A stretch of DNA of 64,000 nt, from contig CAMRHE010000012.1 of NCBI GenBank assembly GCA_947044405.1, positions 11,548,001 to 11,612,000 of the forward strand. Reading direction: 5' to 3'. The notes beneath the pieces are model-generated. The model saw nothing but the letters and a program-made list of their open reading frames with translations. It was not told the origin of the DNA and did not search any database. This stretch comes from Leptodactylus fallax (taxonomy: Eukaryota > Chordata > Amphibia > Anura > Leptodactylidae). Below, piece by piece: positions 1 to 12,339 of this stretch; the first letter of the stretch is position 1, and each line of letters opens with the position of its first letter. The position numbers were made by a program, and so were the translations under genes.

Positions 1-640
1 AGTTGTCTTGGCTTGGCTTTGGCAGTTAGTAGATCATTTGGGACTAAGGGCAATTTCTGTGGCGTGATGGGGTCGGAACCCTGACTGTAGACTGTCAAAG
101 AGTAAGTTAGATAAGAGTAAGATGAGAGATAGGAAGAAGGAAAGATACCTCTGTTTAGAGATAGGTTAAAAAGGTGGGTTAGAGCAGGAGTAAAGACTTC
201 AGTGAGGTTTGGGATGAGGTGCGTTTGGATTGGTGGTGAGGTGGGATTTTGCAATTAGGGTGGAGAGCTTTTCATTGGTGATGGTGGAGAAGCAGGTTAA
301 GGATGAAGAGCATGAACAGTTGGGTAGAATGGTTGTGGGGATGTAGGTTGAGACTTTCTCTGATGGTGTCAGTCTTGTTTTGGAAGGATGAGGCAAAGTC
401 TTCGACTGAGATAAGTCATGTTGGAGGGGGCACCAGAGGACGGAGAAGGGAATTGAAGGTATTGAATAGCTGTTTGGGGTTGTGGGATAGGGAAAATATG
501 AATGTGGTGAAATAGACCTGTTTTGCAGTGGTGAATGCATTCTTGTAGTTGAGAAGTGCCCCTTTATAACTGACGAAGTCTTCCTTGGAGTGGCTTCTCT
601 TCCAGAGGTATTCTGCAACTCATGAAGCACGTCTCAGTTT
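1..640 (-). pseudogene. L2/CR1-type LINE fragment, endonuclease-RT linker to RT start
   Basis: Read on the minus strand, this is the part of a vertebrate L2/CR1-type LINE polyprotein that joins the endonuclease to the reverse transcriptase. Visible landmarks in order are WKRSHSKEDFVSYKGAL, then FNTFNSLLRP followed by a proline-rich stretch, then DFASSFQNKTDTIRESLN, then EKLSTLIAKSHLTTNP, which matches the usual start of the RT domain. Near the left edge DLLTAKAK resembles the block just before the AAFDTVDH motif, so the element probably continues beyond the window. At least two frameshifts lie between these blocks. The 143-residue open frame at 199-630 is a mixed-frame shadow and not a separate gene. 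It is a dead, 5'-truncated copy with no visible regulation. Family is reasonably sure, clade less so. Confidence 0.7.
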
Positions 641-1000
641 TTTAGTCAGAACCATATGCCATGTGTTAGGCAACTGCCAATTAAGCAATTCCCCAGTAGT
701 TCCTGCTGGAACCTGGGAGGAAGGGGAATGACAAAGACAGTGAGCTCTAATGCCTGACCACCCCCTGTCCCTACCTACTTGCCTCAACTACCCTAGGTGG
801 TAGAGGACAACTGGGCGATGGTCCCTTCCTATAATACAAGTGAATACACAAAACGTAGACAAGACAAACAAACAGGATCGGGTAATCAAAGAAAGCCAAG
901 GGTCAGAAACAGTCAGGCAGCGAAGTACAAAATCAGAACCAGAAGAATAGTCAAAGGGAAAAGCCAAGGTCAGATCATAACTCAGCCACGTGTAAACATA
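641..1000. repeat. Probable unclassified dispersed repeat
   Basis: This stretch has the phrase-like composition of a frog interspersed repeat: recurring caaggtcag-type words at about 896-975 and a purine-rich A-tract section. The 72-residue frame at 797-1015 shows no recognisable domain. It directly follows the 5' side of the minus-strand LINE and could be older LINE sequence or a different element. Confidence 0.25.
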
Positions 1001-1739
1001 AATAGCTTATCCTGAAAAGTCAAATGATACAACAGGTACTCTTTAACCTCTTTAAATGTTAAAGCTCCCAAATCATCAGCGTTCCTATTTTGGACAGAAA
1101 ATGCACTGTGGACGAATATTGCATCTGCTTGTACACATCTGGTAGGCAAAATGATTTCTTTCATGGTTAATGCTGCAGAAGTACAAAATTGGTATTGCTC
1201 TTCTTACCTTTGACAACAGGATTCATTGATTTGGGTAAAATGCCCACAAGAGGTTTGGAGTGGTTCCCAGCTGCTTTACTATATACTATTATATATTCAC
1301 ATAGCACAAGAAAATAAGTGCTTCAACTATGGCACAAAGATTATCTTCTGCATCTTCATTAATTGTCAGGAACATTTACTATATCTACAGTAAAGATATG
1401 TAAGAATTCTAATATCTCATTATATAAATTCAACACAATAAAAGTGACAGGCTGCCTGCCACACGCACATACATATATATGTATGTGCATATAAAAAAGA
1501 TGGCACCAGAATGAACTATGCGAAAAAGGCAAGTTCGCAAATATGGCAATGCAGCATTATGGGAAACCTTGAGTCCTGGCATTGTTGTGGATGTTACTTT
1601 GAGATGTATCTTACCTAAACAGTGCTGCAATGCATTCCTTAGTGGAAAATATATTCTCTAACCTCAGCACCCTCTTTCAGTGGGGTTTGCCACAGTGCAT
1701 AAATTGTTCAGGAATGGGTTGAGGAACATGATAAAGAGT
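1001..1739. other. Non-coding AT-rich stretch, no gene seen
   Basis: Apart from a 24-bp perfect palindrome near 1465, I see only AT-rich sequence with short frames lacking domain motifs. Confidence 0.5.
1465..1488. repeat. 24-bp perfect palindrome
   Basis: The sequence equals its own reverse complement over 24 bases. It has a TATATA core flanked by gcacatac and gtatgtgc, and could extrude as a small cruciform. Probably a chance product of a CA/TA-rich tract. Confidence 0.7.
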
Positions 1740-1799
1740 TCAAGGTATTGACTTGACCGTCACATCTTTCCATCCCTTTGCATATAAAATACATAAGAT

Positions 1800-2534
1800 T
1801 ATCCAGAGGCATTGGTCCCTGCTTCAGAAGGAATATCCTAACATTATTGCAGTCTCTAAGCCATTCATACCATGCTTCAGAAGGGCAGATAACTTCAGAA
1901 AAAACTAGTAAAAGCTGACCTAGGTCTGGGATGTCAGGTTCCCCGACAACTCTTCTTGAACACTAGAAGGTACAGCAAATTTCCTTGTTTACATTGTCTG
2001 CAAACTAATAATATACAGAAGGGTGACACCGTTTTTCATCCCCACACTGGAAAAGACTTTCCAATTAGAGATTTTTTTTACTTGTGTTTTTTCATTTGTG
2101 ATTTACATGATCAAATACCCTTGTGGACTGGCATACATAGGAGAAACAACAGGAAATCTGTATACAGTAAAAATGACTTTGTGTTTTTGATTAAAGGAGT
2201 TTTTATTTTGTTGTATCTACGGAGTGAGTCCTTCTCTGAGCACCTCAACTCCTCACACTGAGTGCTGTATCACTAATATCTATCAGATTATCTACTTGTT
2301 CGAGCACCAGTGATAAGGCAATCCCTGATAGGATCTCAAAACATAAATCCACGATCCGCACAGGCAATTTACTCTTACCTATACCATACCACTTTCACCA
2401 GGCTAAACATTCTGTCTCACAACTCAGATATCAGATAATAGAACATATCCAGAAAACAAGACGAGGAGGAGACTCCTTTACCGTGTTGAAAGACTTAAAT
2501 TGAGAGAGGCTTTCTGGATCCACAAATTCCAAAC
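1800..2534 (+). pseudogene. PLE GIY-YIG endonuclease, first part
   Basis: In intact PLEs this domain nicks target DNA before reverse transcription. Here the segment before the core (RHWSLLQKEYPNIIAV, FIPCFRRADN) is followed by the cysteine and HPHTGK region and then by what should be the VVY...CPCG...YxGET core, which reads in fragments (PLWTGI, RNNRKSVY) with frame changes at 2080-2180. After a non-homologous stretch it resumes with the ISKHKS block at about 2328-2370 and EREAFWIHKFQT at about 2500-2534. There is an in-frame stop before EREAFW. No functional protein is possible. Confidence 0.7.
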
Positions 2535-3164
2535 CTTGGAACCAGAGGCGTAGCTAGCGGGGGGGGGCAGAGGGGGCAGCTGCCCTGGGCCCACTGACAT
2601 TTTAGGGCCCACCCTGGGGCCACCATTAATACATCTTTTACTTTTAACTAGATAGGTGTCTGCAGTCACCGATCTAGTTAAAACGCTTCCTGCAATTTGC
2701 TGTCTTGTAAACTGCAAGCCACTTCAGGCCTGCGGTTTACATGACAACGAGAACACAGTCATCGGCACAGGCGGCGCGATGACGTCACAAGATCACGCCT
2801 CCTATGCTGAGACGCTGACTTCCTGTGCGTTGACCCTGCGCACAGAACGGGGGTCCAGAAGAGAAAGCGGAGGCTCTATTCGTCATGATCGCTGATAGGT
2901 GAGTATAACTTATATTTGTTTTGTTTTAGCTTAGTTGTGGGTATTTTAATAGTATAAGGGGTTGTTAGGGGAAATTATGAACATACGGGGGGCATCATTT
3001 ATATAAGGGTTATTACGGGGTACAAGGGGGGAGGTTATTTATATTAGGGGTCATTATGAACATAAGGGGGTGGTCATTGATATAAGGGGTCATTAGGGGT
3101 GCAGCATTTATGTCAGGGGGAATCAGGGGCATAATATGAGGGGGCAATTAATTTAATTAAAGTG

Positions 3165-3730
3165 ACACTTGGGCTTTATTAAGACTAAAGCCCCACGTAG
3201 CTGGCTGCAGCAAAAAAGCGCTGCAGGAAAAACCGCGGTAGTAACATTGTGGTTTTTCCCGCAGCGCTTTTCACAGAAGGGCCACAGATTTTTTCTCTGC
3301 AGACTTTCTGCTTCCATTATAACTATAGGGAAACCGCCAGCGTTTCTGTAGGTATAATTGACATGCTGCGATTTCCAAAACCGCAACGGTTTTGGAAATC
3401 GCAGAGTTTCCGCTGCACGCATTTTTCCACAATGTGTGGATGGGATTTGCTAGAATCTCATCCACTCTGCAGCAACTGTAAAATGCCACGTGGGGCCCCA
3501 TCCCATACCCACTTTGTGGTAAAATATGCTCAGTGGACATGCTGCGATTTCCAAAACAGTCGTGGTTTTGGAAATTGCAACATTCTTATGGAAATGCTCC
3601 CTGTTTCTCTGTAGATATAATTGAAGCAGAAAGTCCGCAGAGGAAACTTCTGCGAACTTTCTGTGCAAAGCGCAGCAGGAAGAACAGCGCTTTTTTGCTG
3701 CGGGATGCCACGTGGGGCCTTAGGCTTAAA
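3165..3730. repeat. Fold-back (MITE-like) repeat inside the hAT element
   Basis: The ends are inverted copies: ctaaagccccacgt near 3186 and acgtggggccttagg near 3711, with gcagcaaaaaagcgctgc-type words paired to gcagcgcttttttgctgc. Smaller self-complementary units such as aaaccgcaacggtttt occur inside. Copies of the same family lie at 23205-23445 and about 38460-38665, and a weaker one at 24660-24800. Overlapping open frames on both strands here come from the inverted structure. Confidence 0.6.
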
Positions 3731-3734
3731 GAGT

Positions 3735-4065
3735 TTTCCAGCTCATTTTTATTGATGATCTATCCTCAGAATAGATTATCAATAAGAGATAAGTGATTCC
3801 CCCTGATCAGCTGTATGAAGGGGCTTTGGAGCCTGTTTATATCACACGTTGTCTGTTTATAGTGACCGTGTGATGTAATTCCAGCCTTGTCACATAGACG
3901 TGTATAGGACGAGGCTGTAGCTACATTACATGGCCACTATGAGATAAATGACACTATGTAAACAGAGAAGGGGTCACGGCGCTTACACAGATACCACGGT
4001 TCATTCAAACGGCTGATCCTGGGGGCCCAATTATTGGAACCCCACTAATTATTTTTACTTTTTGT
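3735..4065. repeat. Second dispersed repeat nested in the hAT element
   Basis: Contains ctatcctcagaatagat and ctgatcagctg near the left and ggctgatcctgggggcc near the right. These words recur at about 24840-24900 and 41290-41640. It resembles a common frog repeat family that I cannot name. Confidence 0.4.
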
Positions 4066-4558
4066 TTACTTTTTAATTAGGAAACACCTGGTGCATTATT
4101 AATAAGGGGCACTATTTAAAGAGGGTACACAGGGAAGTTATTAATTTAAAGATGCACTTGTGGGTATTATTCATTATGGGGGGTTATATTATATATTTTA
4201 TAATTGGAGTAACAGCAGGATGGGTGTGCAGGTGAGGACAATGTGGGTCGGGTGCCTGGAAAAGTGAGGAGCCAAAGATGTCTGTGCTGCAAACTTTACA
4301 GAGACTGGAAGAAGTGGTCATGGCTGTCCAGATAAAAGAGTCAGGGAATGCGAGCGATTAGTCAGAGATGTCACCGGTAAGTCACTAAATGTTACTGCCC
4401 TGTATTTGCCTAAATCGTCTGCAGAGCCCTGTGTAGATCCGATATATACCACTATACGGTCACTGTATAGTGATAATATCGGTATACCTAAGTTGGGGGC
4501 CCACTTGGACATTTTCGCCCCCCCGTGCTGAACCCCTAGCTACGCCTCTGCTTGGAAC

Positions 4559-5140
4559 CTAAGGGACTCAACAGAGAGTCCCTTGCATTTTCTGTTGATT
4601 ACATTTTTTACCTTACACATTGTTATCGAGATTGTGTTATTACTCACTTTATTCCTATTCCTAATAATTTTTTTCTCTTTCTTTCAGAATCGCTAACCTC
4701 TAGGAGAATCATGGTGCTCCGTCAATCTTTAGCTAGATCTTTTACTGAACCTGCATCCTGTTATCCACCTGTACCCTTTTTATTTTTATTTTTGTCCTTT
4801 TTCCATTCTTCTTTTCCCTTCTTCCTCCCATCTTTTATTTTGTTTATTTTTACTTTCCGTTTAGTTCCATTTCCTGCTGATATTGGTTATTTCATGTTTT
4901 TGCACTTTTTTATCTATGTATTTTTCCTACCTATCATTTTTACCATTTGTTCCCCACTTCCAGTGCTGGGAGTTTACTTTCCATCTGATTTCCCCTCCTC
5001 TTCATTTTCCTTCCTTTCATCCACTAGTACACGACCGGAAGGCGACGCTGAATGCATGTTCTCCTACATGACTTCCGGCGTATGTACTGACAGTCTAGCA
5101 GTCTCTCAGATAGATAACAGTCGCTTGAAGTGAAACAAAT
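4559..5140 (+). pseudogene. PLE endonuclease C-terminus and 3' region
   Basis: The open frame at 4552-5133 starts with the genuine PLE C-terminus (PKGLNRESLAFS) and then runs on through pyrimidine-rich DNA coding for F, P, S and L runs. That composition is expected of untranslated sequence that happens to lack stops, not a membrane protein. The first codons overlap the right copy of the hAT target duplication. Confidence 0.6.
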
Positions 5141-5682
5141 GAAACAATCAGTCTGTTTACCCAGGGTCACTGTTTGATGTCTGCACCTATACTGGCCTGA
5201 ACAGCAACCTTACTTAAATTAAGATATTTTAGGCAACATATTGAGGCTAAGGATTAGAAAAGGGATTAAAAAACCTGAAGTGATCATCAGATTAACCTAC
5301 TTAGGGCCCTAGTTAGTCAAACATTGATTTTGCTAATGGGAAAGTGGTTTGTATATTAATGCTGTGGCTGAGGTGAACAGTATTAATATACGTATTGATT
5401 TATGTTATATATCTAAGTAGAAATCTTTGGTTTTCAGTTGATTGGTTTACACAGTAAAACAAAGTGTATTATTAGTGTATTGGATTTTTTTTAATGACCT
5501 TATATCATGTAGACAGATCCCTGGTTCAGTAGACTGAGAAGATAAATGGTTTGTAAGTTGTTGTTTTTTTAACAAACTGCATTTTATTCAGTGTTAGTGT
5601 TGAGACTGGTACTTTATATATTGTGATGAGCTGCCTCCATGTTAGTAAAAACAACACAGTACCTACAGAATACACTACATAT
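5141..5682. other. No gene seen
   Basis: AT-rich sequence with short frames and no motif or repeat structure that I can support. Confidence 0.4.
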
Positions 5683-5975
5683 GACCAAAAAATATGTCAA
5701 CACCTAAGCCCACTTCACAACAATGGATGTTAGCATGGAGTCGGGCTACTTTTATGGCTGTAACATCCTGTACTCCACTTGGAATGCTGTCCACAATATT
5801 TTGGACTGAATTTGTGCCCACTGACCAGTCATGTTGAAATAGGAAAGGACCTTCTCCAAAGTATTGCAACAAAGTCGGAAATATACAATTGTCTACAATA
5901 CCATTGTATGCAGTAGCATTAACATTACCGTTTACTGAAAATAGGGGATCTAGCCCAAACCCTGAAAAATAGGTC
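5683..5975 (-). pseudogene. Tc1 transposase remnant
   Basis: On the minus strand the codons include NATAYNGIVDNCIFPTLL and then FGEGPFLFQHD, which carries the second catalytic aspartate of a Tc1 transposase. The sequence then jumps to a C-terminal block (VQNIVDSIPSGVQDV). The part that should hold the catalytic glutamate and the SPDLNPIE motif is therefore deleted. No terminal repeats remain. The fragment at 29770-29965 looks like the same family. It is an old, dead copy. Confidence 0.75.
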
Positions 5976-6627
5976 TATACTAGTATTATTCCTAGTATAG
6001 GCCTATTATATAAGTTTGATCACACATGAAAAGGACAAGCCACGATGCAGCTTGAGTGGGATCTTTTCCCTGGGTTTGGTGATGTCTGCTTCTTTTTTTC
6101 TTTCATAGGAATTCTATTGGTTATTGCTATTTCTAGTGACTGGTGAACAGTGAAACATTATGCATTTACTGCTGGGGGGTTGAAGAAAGTATTTGCCACA
6201 AGTTGGTAATCAGTACAGGCAATGCCCTGGTATAGGGACAGTTATACAGTCGTTTCTCTGCACCTTCATCAGTGCACCTTTTCATCAGTGCTCAGTTACC
6301 TTGTAAATCCCTACCACCTAATTTTTTTGTGATTTACTTATTTATATTTATATGTCTGGTTCCTAGATCACAAAGGTGCATAGGGTCTGTGATGTCGCTG
6401 ACATTTCAAAACAGTGGCAGCTTTTCTTTTGTAGAATTTGGTGAGTGATCCTCCTTTGCCTACTCAACTGAGAAAATCAGTGCAGATCAGTGTACATTGT
6501 AAAGTAGCTGATACTTTGATGTAAATATTATGACAGTACAATGACCAATGAATACCAGAATACATACAGTAGTTGCCCCAATTTAGTGTTTAGTTCCATT
6601 ATATAGTGTACAGATTCTTCCACTATA
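5976..6627. other. No gene seen
   Basis: Non-coding sequence with a few short inverted words around 5975-6010. Nothing recognisable. Confidence 0.4.
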
Positions 6628-6629
6628 TA

Positions 6630-8254
<1,625 letters not shown>

Positions 8255-8256
8255 TA

Positions 8257-8877
8257 ACTTCACATTTAATTTACCAGGTTTCCATAACAACACAGCCATA
8301 AATAGACTGCACCTATACTGGACTGCTATACTGGATGTCAGCATTCTTATAAATTGAAACATATTTAAACAACACACAAATGACATACAAAAATAAGTGC
8401 CAAGTCTTATGGGGCCACTACACAAACAAAAAATGAAATATACCCGTGCAAAGCCATGTCCTTCTGCTAGTCTCTATATAAAGGTAAACTCCTATAATGT
8501 TGTGGTAGGGGTGTAGGATTTGAACATTTGATTGTGAGAGTCAGGGACCACTTTATTCCAGGCTTTGCTCTATAACTCTGGCTGTAGCATCAGCCTCTAC
8601 TTGCTATACATCATATTCTATTTCAGTGTTACGAGGCAAGTCTTGCAAATAAATAAATATCAAAAACTCCAAGCACGTAGAAATGTCCAGAGAGTCTTTT
8701 CCCAGCATTACAGAAAGCAGGTACACAGCAGTGGGGCATATGTTCTCCTGTTATGAAAGAAATAACATGTAATGTAAATATATAATGTACAGCAGTGGAC
8801 CTTAGCTTTTGCCCAACCTTCCTGGATGCCAGTTATGGCACTGGCACTGGTTATGAGTTACATCTCATAATAATACT
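8257..8877. other. Spacer between two Tc1 elements, no gene seen
   Basis: Short frames at 8565-8756 and on the minus strand at 8219-8425 have no domain motifs. Nothing recognisable. Confidence 0.4.
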
Positions 8878-8879
8878 TA

Positions 8880-10521
8880 CAGTGGGTACGGAAAGTATTC
8901 AGACCCCTTTAAATTTTTCACTCTTTGTTTCATTGCAGCCATTTGCTAAAAGCAAAAAGGTTCATTTTATCTCTCATTATGTACACTCAGCACCCCATCT
9001 TGACAGAGAAAAAAAACATAAATGTAGATATTTTTGAAAATTTATTAAAAAAGAAAAACTGAAATATCACATGGTATCATCAGAAGTATTCAGACCCTTT
9101 GCTGAGTATTGAGTAGAGGCACCCTTTTGAGCTAGTACAGCCATGAGTCTTCTTGGGAATGATGCAACAAGTTTTTCCACATCTGGATTTGGGGATCCTC
9201 TGCCATTCTTCCTTGCAGATCCTCTCCAGTTCCGTCAGGTTGGATGGTGAACGTTGGTGGACAGCCATTTTCAGGTCTCTCCAGAGATGCTCAATTGGGT
9301 TGAGGTCAGGGCTCTGGCTGGGCCAGTCAAGAATGGTCACAGAGTTGTTCCAAAGCCACTCCTTTGTTATTTTAGCTGTGTGCTTAGGGTCATTGTCTTG
9401 TTGGAAGGTGAACCTTCGGCCCAGTCTGAGGTCCAGAGCACTCTGGAAGAGCTTTTCTTCCAGGATATCTAAGTCCTTGGCCGCATTCATCTTTCCTTCA
9501 ATTGCAACCAGTCGTCCTGTCCCTGCAGCTGAAAAACACACCCATAGCATGATGCTGCAACCACCATGTTTCACTGTTGGGATTGTATTGGGCAGATGAT
9601 GAGCAGTGCCTGGTTTACTCCACACATACAGCTTAGAATTAATGCCAAAAAGTTCAATCTTTGTCACATCAGACCAGAGAATCTTATTTCTCATAGTCTG
9701 GGAGTCCTTCATGTGTTTTTTGGCAAACTCTATGCGGGCTTTCATATGTCTTGCACCGAGGAGAGGCTTCCTTCGGGCCACTCTGCCATAAAGCCCCGAC
9801 TGGTGGAGGGCTGCAGTGATAGTTGACTTTGTGGAACTTTCTCCCATCTCCCTACTGCATCTCTGGAGCTCAGCCACAGTGATCTTTGGGTTCTTCTTTA
9901 CCTCTCTCACCAAGGCTCTTCTCCTATGATTGCTCAGTTTGGCTGGATAGCCAGGTCTAGGAAGAGTTCTGGTCATCCCAAACTTCTTCCATTTAAGGAT
10001 TATGGAGGCCACTGTGCTCTTAGGAACCTTGAGTGCTGCAGAAATTCTTTTGTAACCTTGGCCAGATCTGTGCCTTGCCACAATCCTGTCTCTGAGCTAC
10101 TTGGGCAGTCCCTTTGACCTCATGATTCTCATTTGCTCTGACATGCACTGTGAGCTGTGAGGTCTTATATAGACAGGTGTGTGCCTTTACTAATCAAGTC
10201 CAATCAGTTTAATTAAACACAGCTGGACTCCAATGAAGGAGTAGAACCATCTCAAGGAGGATCAGAAGGAAATGGACAGCATGTGAGTTAAATATGAGTG
10301 TCACAGCAAAGGGTCTGAATACTTATGACCATGTGATATTTCAGTTTTTCTTTTTTAATAAATTTGCAAATATATCTACATTTCCGTTTTTTTCTGTCAA
10401 GATGGGGTGCTGAGTGCACATTAATGAGAAATATAATGAACTTTTTTGCTTTTAGCAAATGGCTGCAATGAAACAAAGAGTGAAAAATTTAAAGGGGTCT
10501 GAATACTTTCCGTACCCACTG
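8880..10521 (-). mobile_element. Tc1 element B, 1,642 bp, DD34E
   Basis: Flanked by TA (8878-8879 and 10522-10523). The ends cagtgggtacggaaagtatt and its inverse are perfect over at least 25 bp. The inverted repeats extend about 225 bp (8880-9108 and 10297-10521), with inner repeats of the agtattcagaccc word, so this is an IR/DR type. The transposase is on the minus strand. A sister copy of the same family lies at 25663-27257 on the plus strand. Confidence 0.92.
9080..10123 (-). pseudogene. Tc1 element B transposase
   Basis: The long open frame (9080-10081, 333 residues) covers the helix-turn-helix region (GQGYKRISAALKVPKSTVAS), the linker GRVARRKPLL and the catalytic core: WSDVTK, FQQDNDPKHTAK and [11 protein letters not shown]. 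The spacing is DD34E. The residue after the first aspartate is V where relatives have E. The natural start is probably the ATG at 10121-10123, but a TAG at 10097-10099 interrupts the frame at codon 9. Near the C-terminus an extra base around 9175-9180, compared with the sister copy, changes the tail from a normal ending to an unrelated one. It is inactive as written. Confidence 0.88.
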
Positions 10522-10523
10522 TA

Positions 10524-10980
10524 TGTGCATGAGAGCATACATAATTTGAAGACTTCTCTTTGATTTTAGAATACAATAAAATTGTGGGTTGGTAAGATCA
10601 TTTTTAAAATTTATAGAAAATTATGTATGTTTTTTTAAAACATTTATATCAAGTACTCATTTATAATAATAAGAAAAATATAATTATAATATTTTAAATA
10701 TGATTATATTATCTAGTTATTTATTAGCTAATATAATAAAGTAGATTATAATCACTCTTGGCGATGTATGTTTGTTATCCTGGTAAATTGTTTGCCAGTT
10801 TATAATGAAGATGACATAGTAATTTATGTGAATAAATTGTTTAGACTTCTATAGGCTGTTGCCTGGGAGGAACATTATAAAACCTAATATATACAGTAGC
10901 TCTTATAATAAATGTGGAATGCAGATAAAGATTTGTCAAGCTGACTGAAGTTAATATAATTTTTAAAGACATACTAGATA
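10524..10980. other. AT-rich spacer, no gene seen
   Basis: Very AT-rich (long runs of A, T and TA words) between two Tc1 elements. No features. Confidence 0.45.
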
Positions 10981-10982
10981 TA

Positions 10983-12337
10983 CTGTGGGGAAAATAAGTA
11001 TTTGATACACTGGCGATTTTGCAAGTTTTACCACCTACAAAGAATGGAAAGGTCTGTAATTTTTATTGTAGGGACACTTCAACTGTCAGAGACAGAATCT
11101 AAAAAAAATCCAGAAAATCACAATGTATGATTTTTAAATAACTAATTTGCATTTTATTGCATGAAATAAGTATTTGATTCGATAGAAAAACAGAACTTAA
11201 TATTTGTTACAGAAACCTTTGTTTGCAATTTCAGAGGTCAGATGTTTCCTGTAGTTCTTAAAGTTTTCACACACTGCAGCAGGGATTTTGGACCACTCAT
11301 CCATACAGATCTTCTCCAGATCTTTCAGGTTTTGAGGCTGTTGCTGGGCTACATTGAGTTTCAACTCCCTCCAAAGATTTTCGATTGGGTTCAGGTCTGG
11401 AGACTGGCTAGGCCACTCCAGGACCTTGAAATGCTTCTTACGGAGCCACTCTTTAGTTGTCCTGGCTGTGTGTTTTGTCATGCTGGAAGACCCAGCCACG
11501 ACCCATCTTCAATGTTCTTACTGAAGGAAGGAGGGTGTTGGTCAAAATCTCGCAATACATGGCCCTATCCATCCTCCCTTCAATATGGTGCAGTCATCTT
11601 GTCCCTTTTACAGAAAAGCACCTCCAAAGTATGATGTTTCCACCCCCCATGCTTCACGGTTGGGATGGTGTTCTTGGGGTATGCTTGCATGAGCAGGGGG
11701 ACCTTGCGTGCCCTGCAGGATTTTAATCCATGATGGAGTAGTGTATTACTAATGGTAATCTTGGAGACTGTGGTCCCAGCTCTCTTCAGGTCATTGACCA
11801 GGTCCTTCCGTCTAGTTCTGGGCTGATTCCTGACCTTTCTCAGAATCATCCTTACCTCACAAAGCGAGATCTTGCATGGAGCCCCAGACCGAGGAAGATT
11901 GACAGTCATCTTGTGTTTCTTCCATTTTCTAATAATTGCGCCTACAGTTGTAGCCCATCCCAGCCTTGTGCAGGTCTACAATTTTGTCCCTGGTGTCCTT
12001 AGACAGCTCTTTGGTCTTGGCCATGGTGCAGAGGTTGGAGTGTGATTGATTGAGTGAGTGGACAGTTGTCTTTTATACAGGTCTCAAGTTCAAACAGGTG
12101 CAAATAATACAGGTAATGTAGAGTGCAGAAAAACTAACAGGTCTATGAGAGCCAGAATTCTTGCTGGTTGGTAGGTGATCAAATACAATGTGATTTTCTG
12201 GATTTTTTTTTTTTTTTTTGATTCTGTCTCTCACAGTTGAAGTGTACCTACGATAAAAATTACAGACCTCTCAATTTTTTTGTAGGTGGGAAAACTTGCA
12301 AAATCGCCATTGTATCAAATACTTATTTTCCCCACTG
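10983..12337 (-). mobile_element. Tc1 element D, 1,355 bp, internally deleted
   Basis: Ends ctgtggggaaaataagtatt and the inverse aatacttattttccccac are flanked by TA (10981-10982 and 12338-12339). The inverted repeats carry internal copies of the aataagtatttgat word (near 10994 and 11166), the IR/DR arrangement. At 1,355 bp it is about 250-300 bp shorter than the other Tc1 copies here, because parts of the transposase gene are deleted. Confidence 0.9.
11197..12024 (-). pseudogene. Tc1 element D transposase, catalytic centre deleted
   Basis: On the minus strand a start [20 protein letters not shown] is seen at 12024 downwards. It is followed by a deletion in the helix-turn-helix region, then the [15 protein letters not shown] to [10 protein letters not shown] segment (11909-11690). 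The sequence jumps from KVPLL straight to [10 protein letters not shown], so the stretch that should hold the first catalytic aspartate (the WSDETK block) is missing. At the second aspartate a few bases are lost near 11480, which shifts the frame. The remaining part (11499-11197) is clean: [15 protein letters not shown] to the end NKGFCNKY. It cannot encode an active enzyme. Confidence 0.85.
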
Positions 12338-12339
12338 TA

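Larger units (their letters stand above)
2543..4550. mobile_element. hAT-like non-autonomous DNA transposon, 2,008 bp
   Basis: The ends form a terminal inverted repeat: the left end reads cagaggcgtagctag and the right end is its reverse complement. The element is flanked by a perfect 8-bp direct repeat, cttggaac, at 2535-2542 and 4551-4558. An 8-bp duplication with CAG-starting ends is the hAT signature. I see no transposase inside, so it would need a partner element to move. The interior holds older repeats: a fold-back unit at about 3165-3730 and a second dispersed repeat at about 3735-4060. A related element with similar ends lies at 32127-33159. Confidence 0.85.
1740..5140 (+). mobile_element. 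Penelope-like element, 3' part, interrupted by a hAT insertion
   Basis: This is the C-terminal GIY-YIG endonuclease portion of a Penelope-like retroelement. The left part (1740-2542) contains FIPCFRRADN, a CLHC cysteine pair, KGDTVFHPHTGKDFPI and the conserved ISKHKSTIRTGNLLLPIP block. The right part (4551 on) resumes with the typical C-terminus around FQTLEPKGLNRES. The two halves read as one domain once the 2,008-bp insert and one copy of its 8-bp target duplication are ignored. An extra stretch of about 120 bp at 2180-2310 and in-frame stops show further decay. Sequence beyond about 4600 is pyrimidine-rich and is probably 3' untranslated. The minus-strand fragment at 27903-28360 is the same PLE family. 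Confidence 0.75.

Noticed and set aside
199..630. 143-residue frame on the minus strand as a host gene
   Set aside because: It mixes frames of an L2/CR1-type LINE; the real LINE motifs lie in neighbouring frames.
2656..2895. Frames at the start of the hAT element as transposase remnants
   Set aside because: No hAT catalytic or zinc-finger motif is visible; the element appears non-autonomous.
4600..5133. Hydrophobic F/P/S/L-rich frame as a membrane protein
   Set aside because: It continues from the PLE C-terminus into pyrimidine-rich DNA and has no membrane-protein layout; composition alone explains it.
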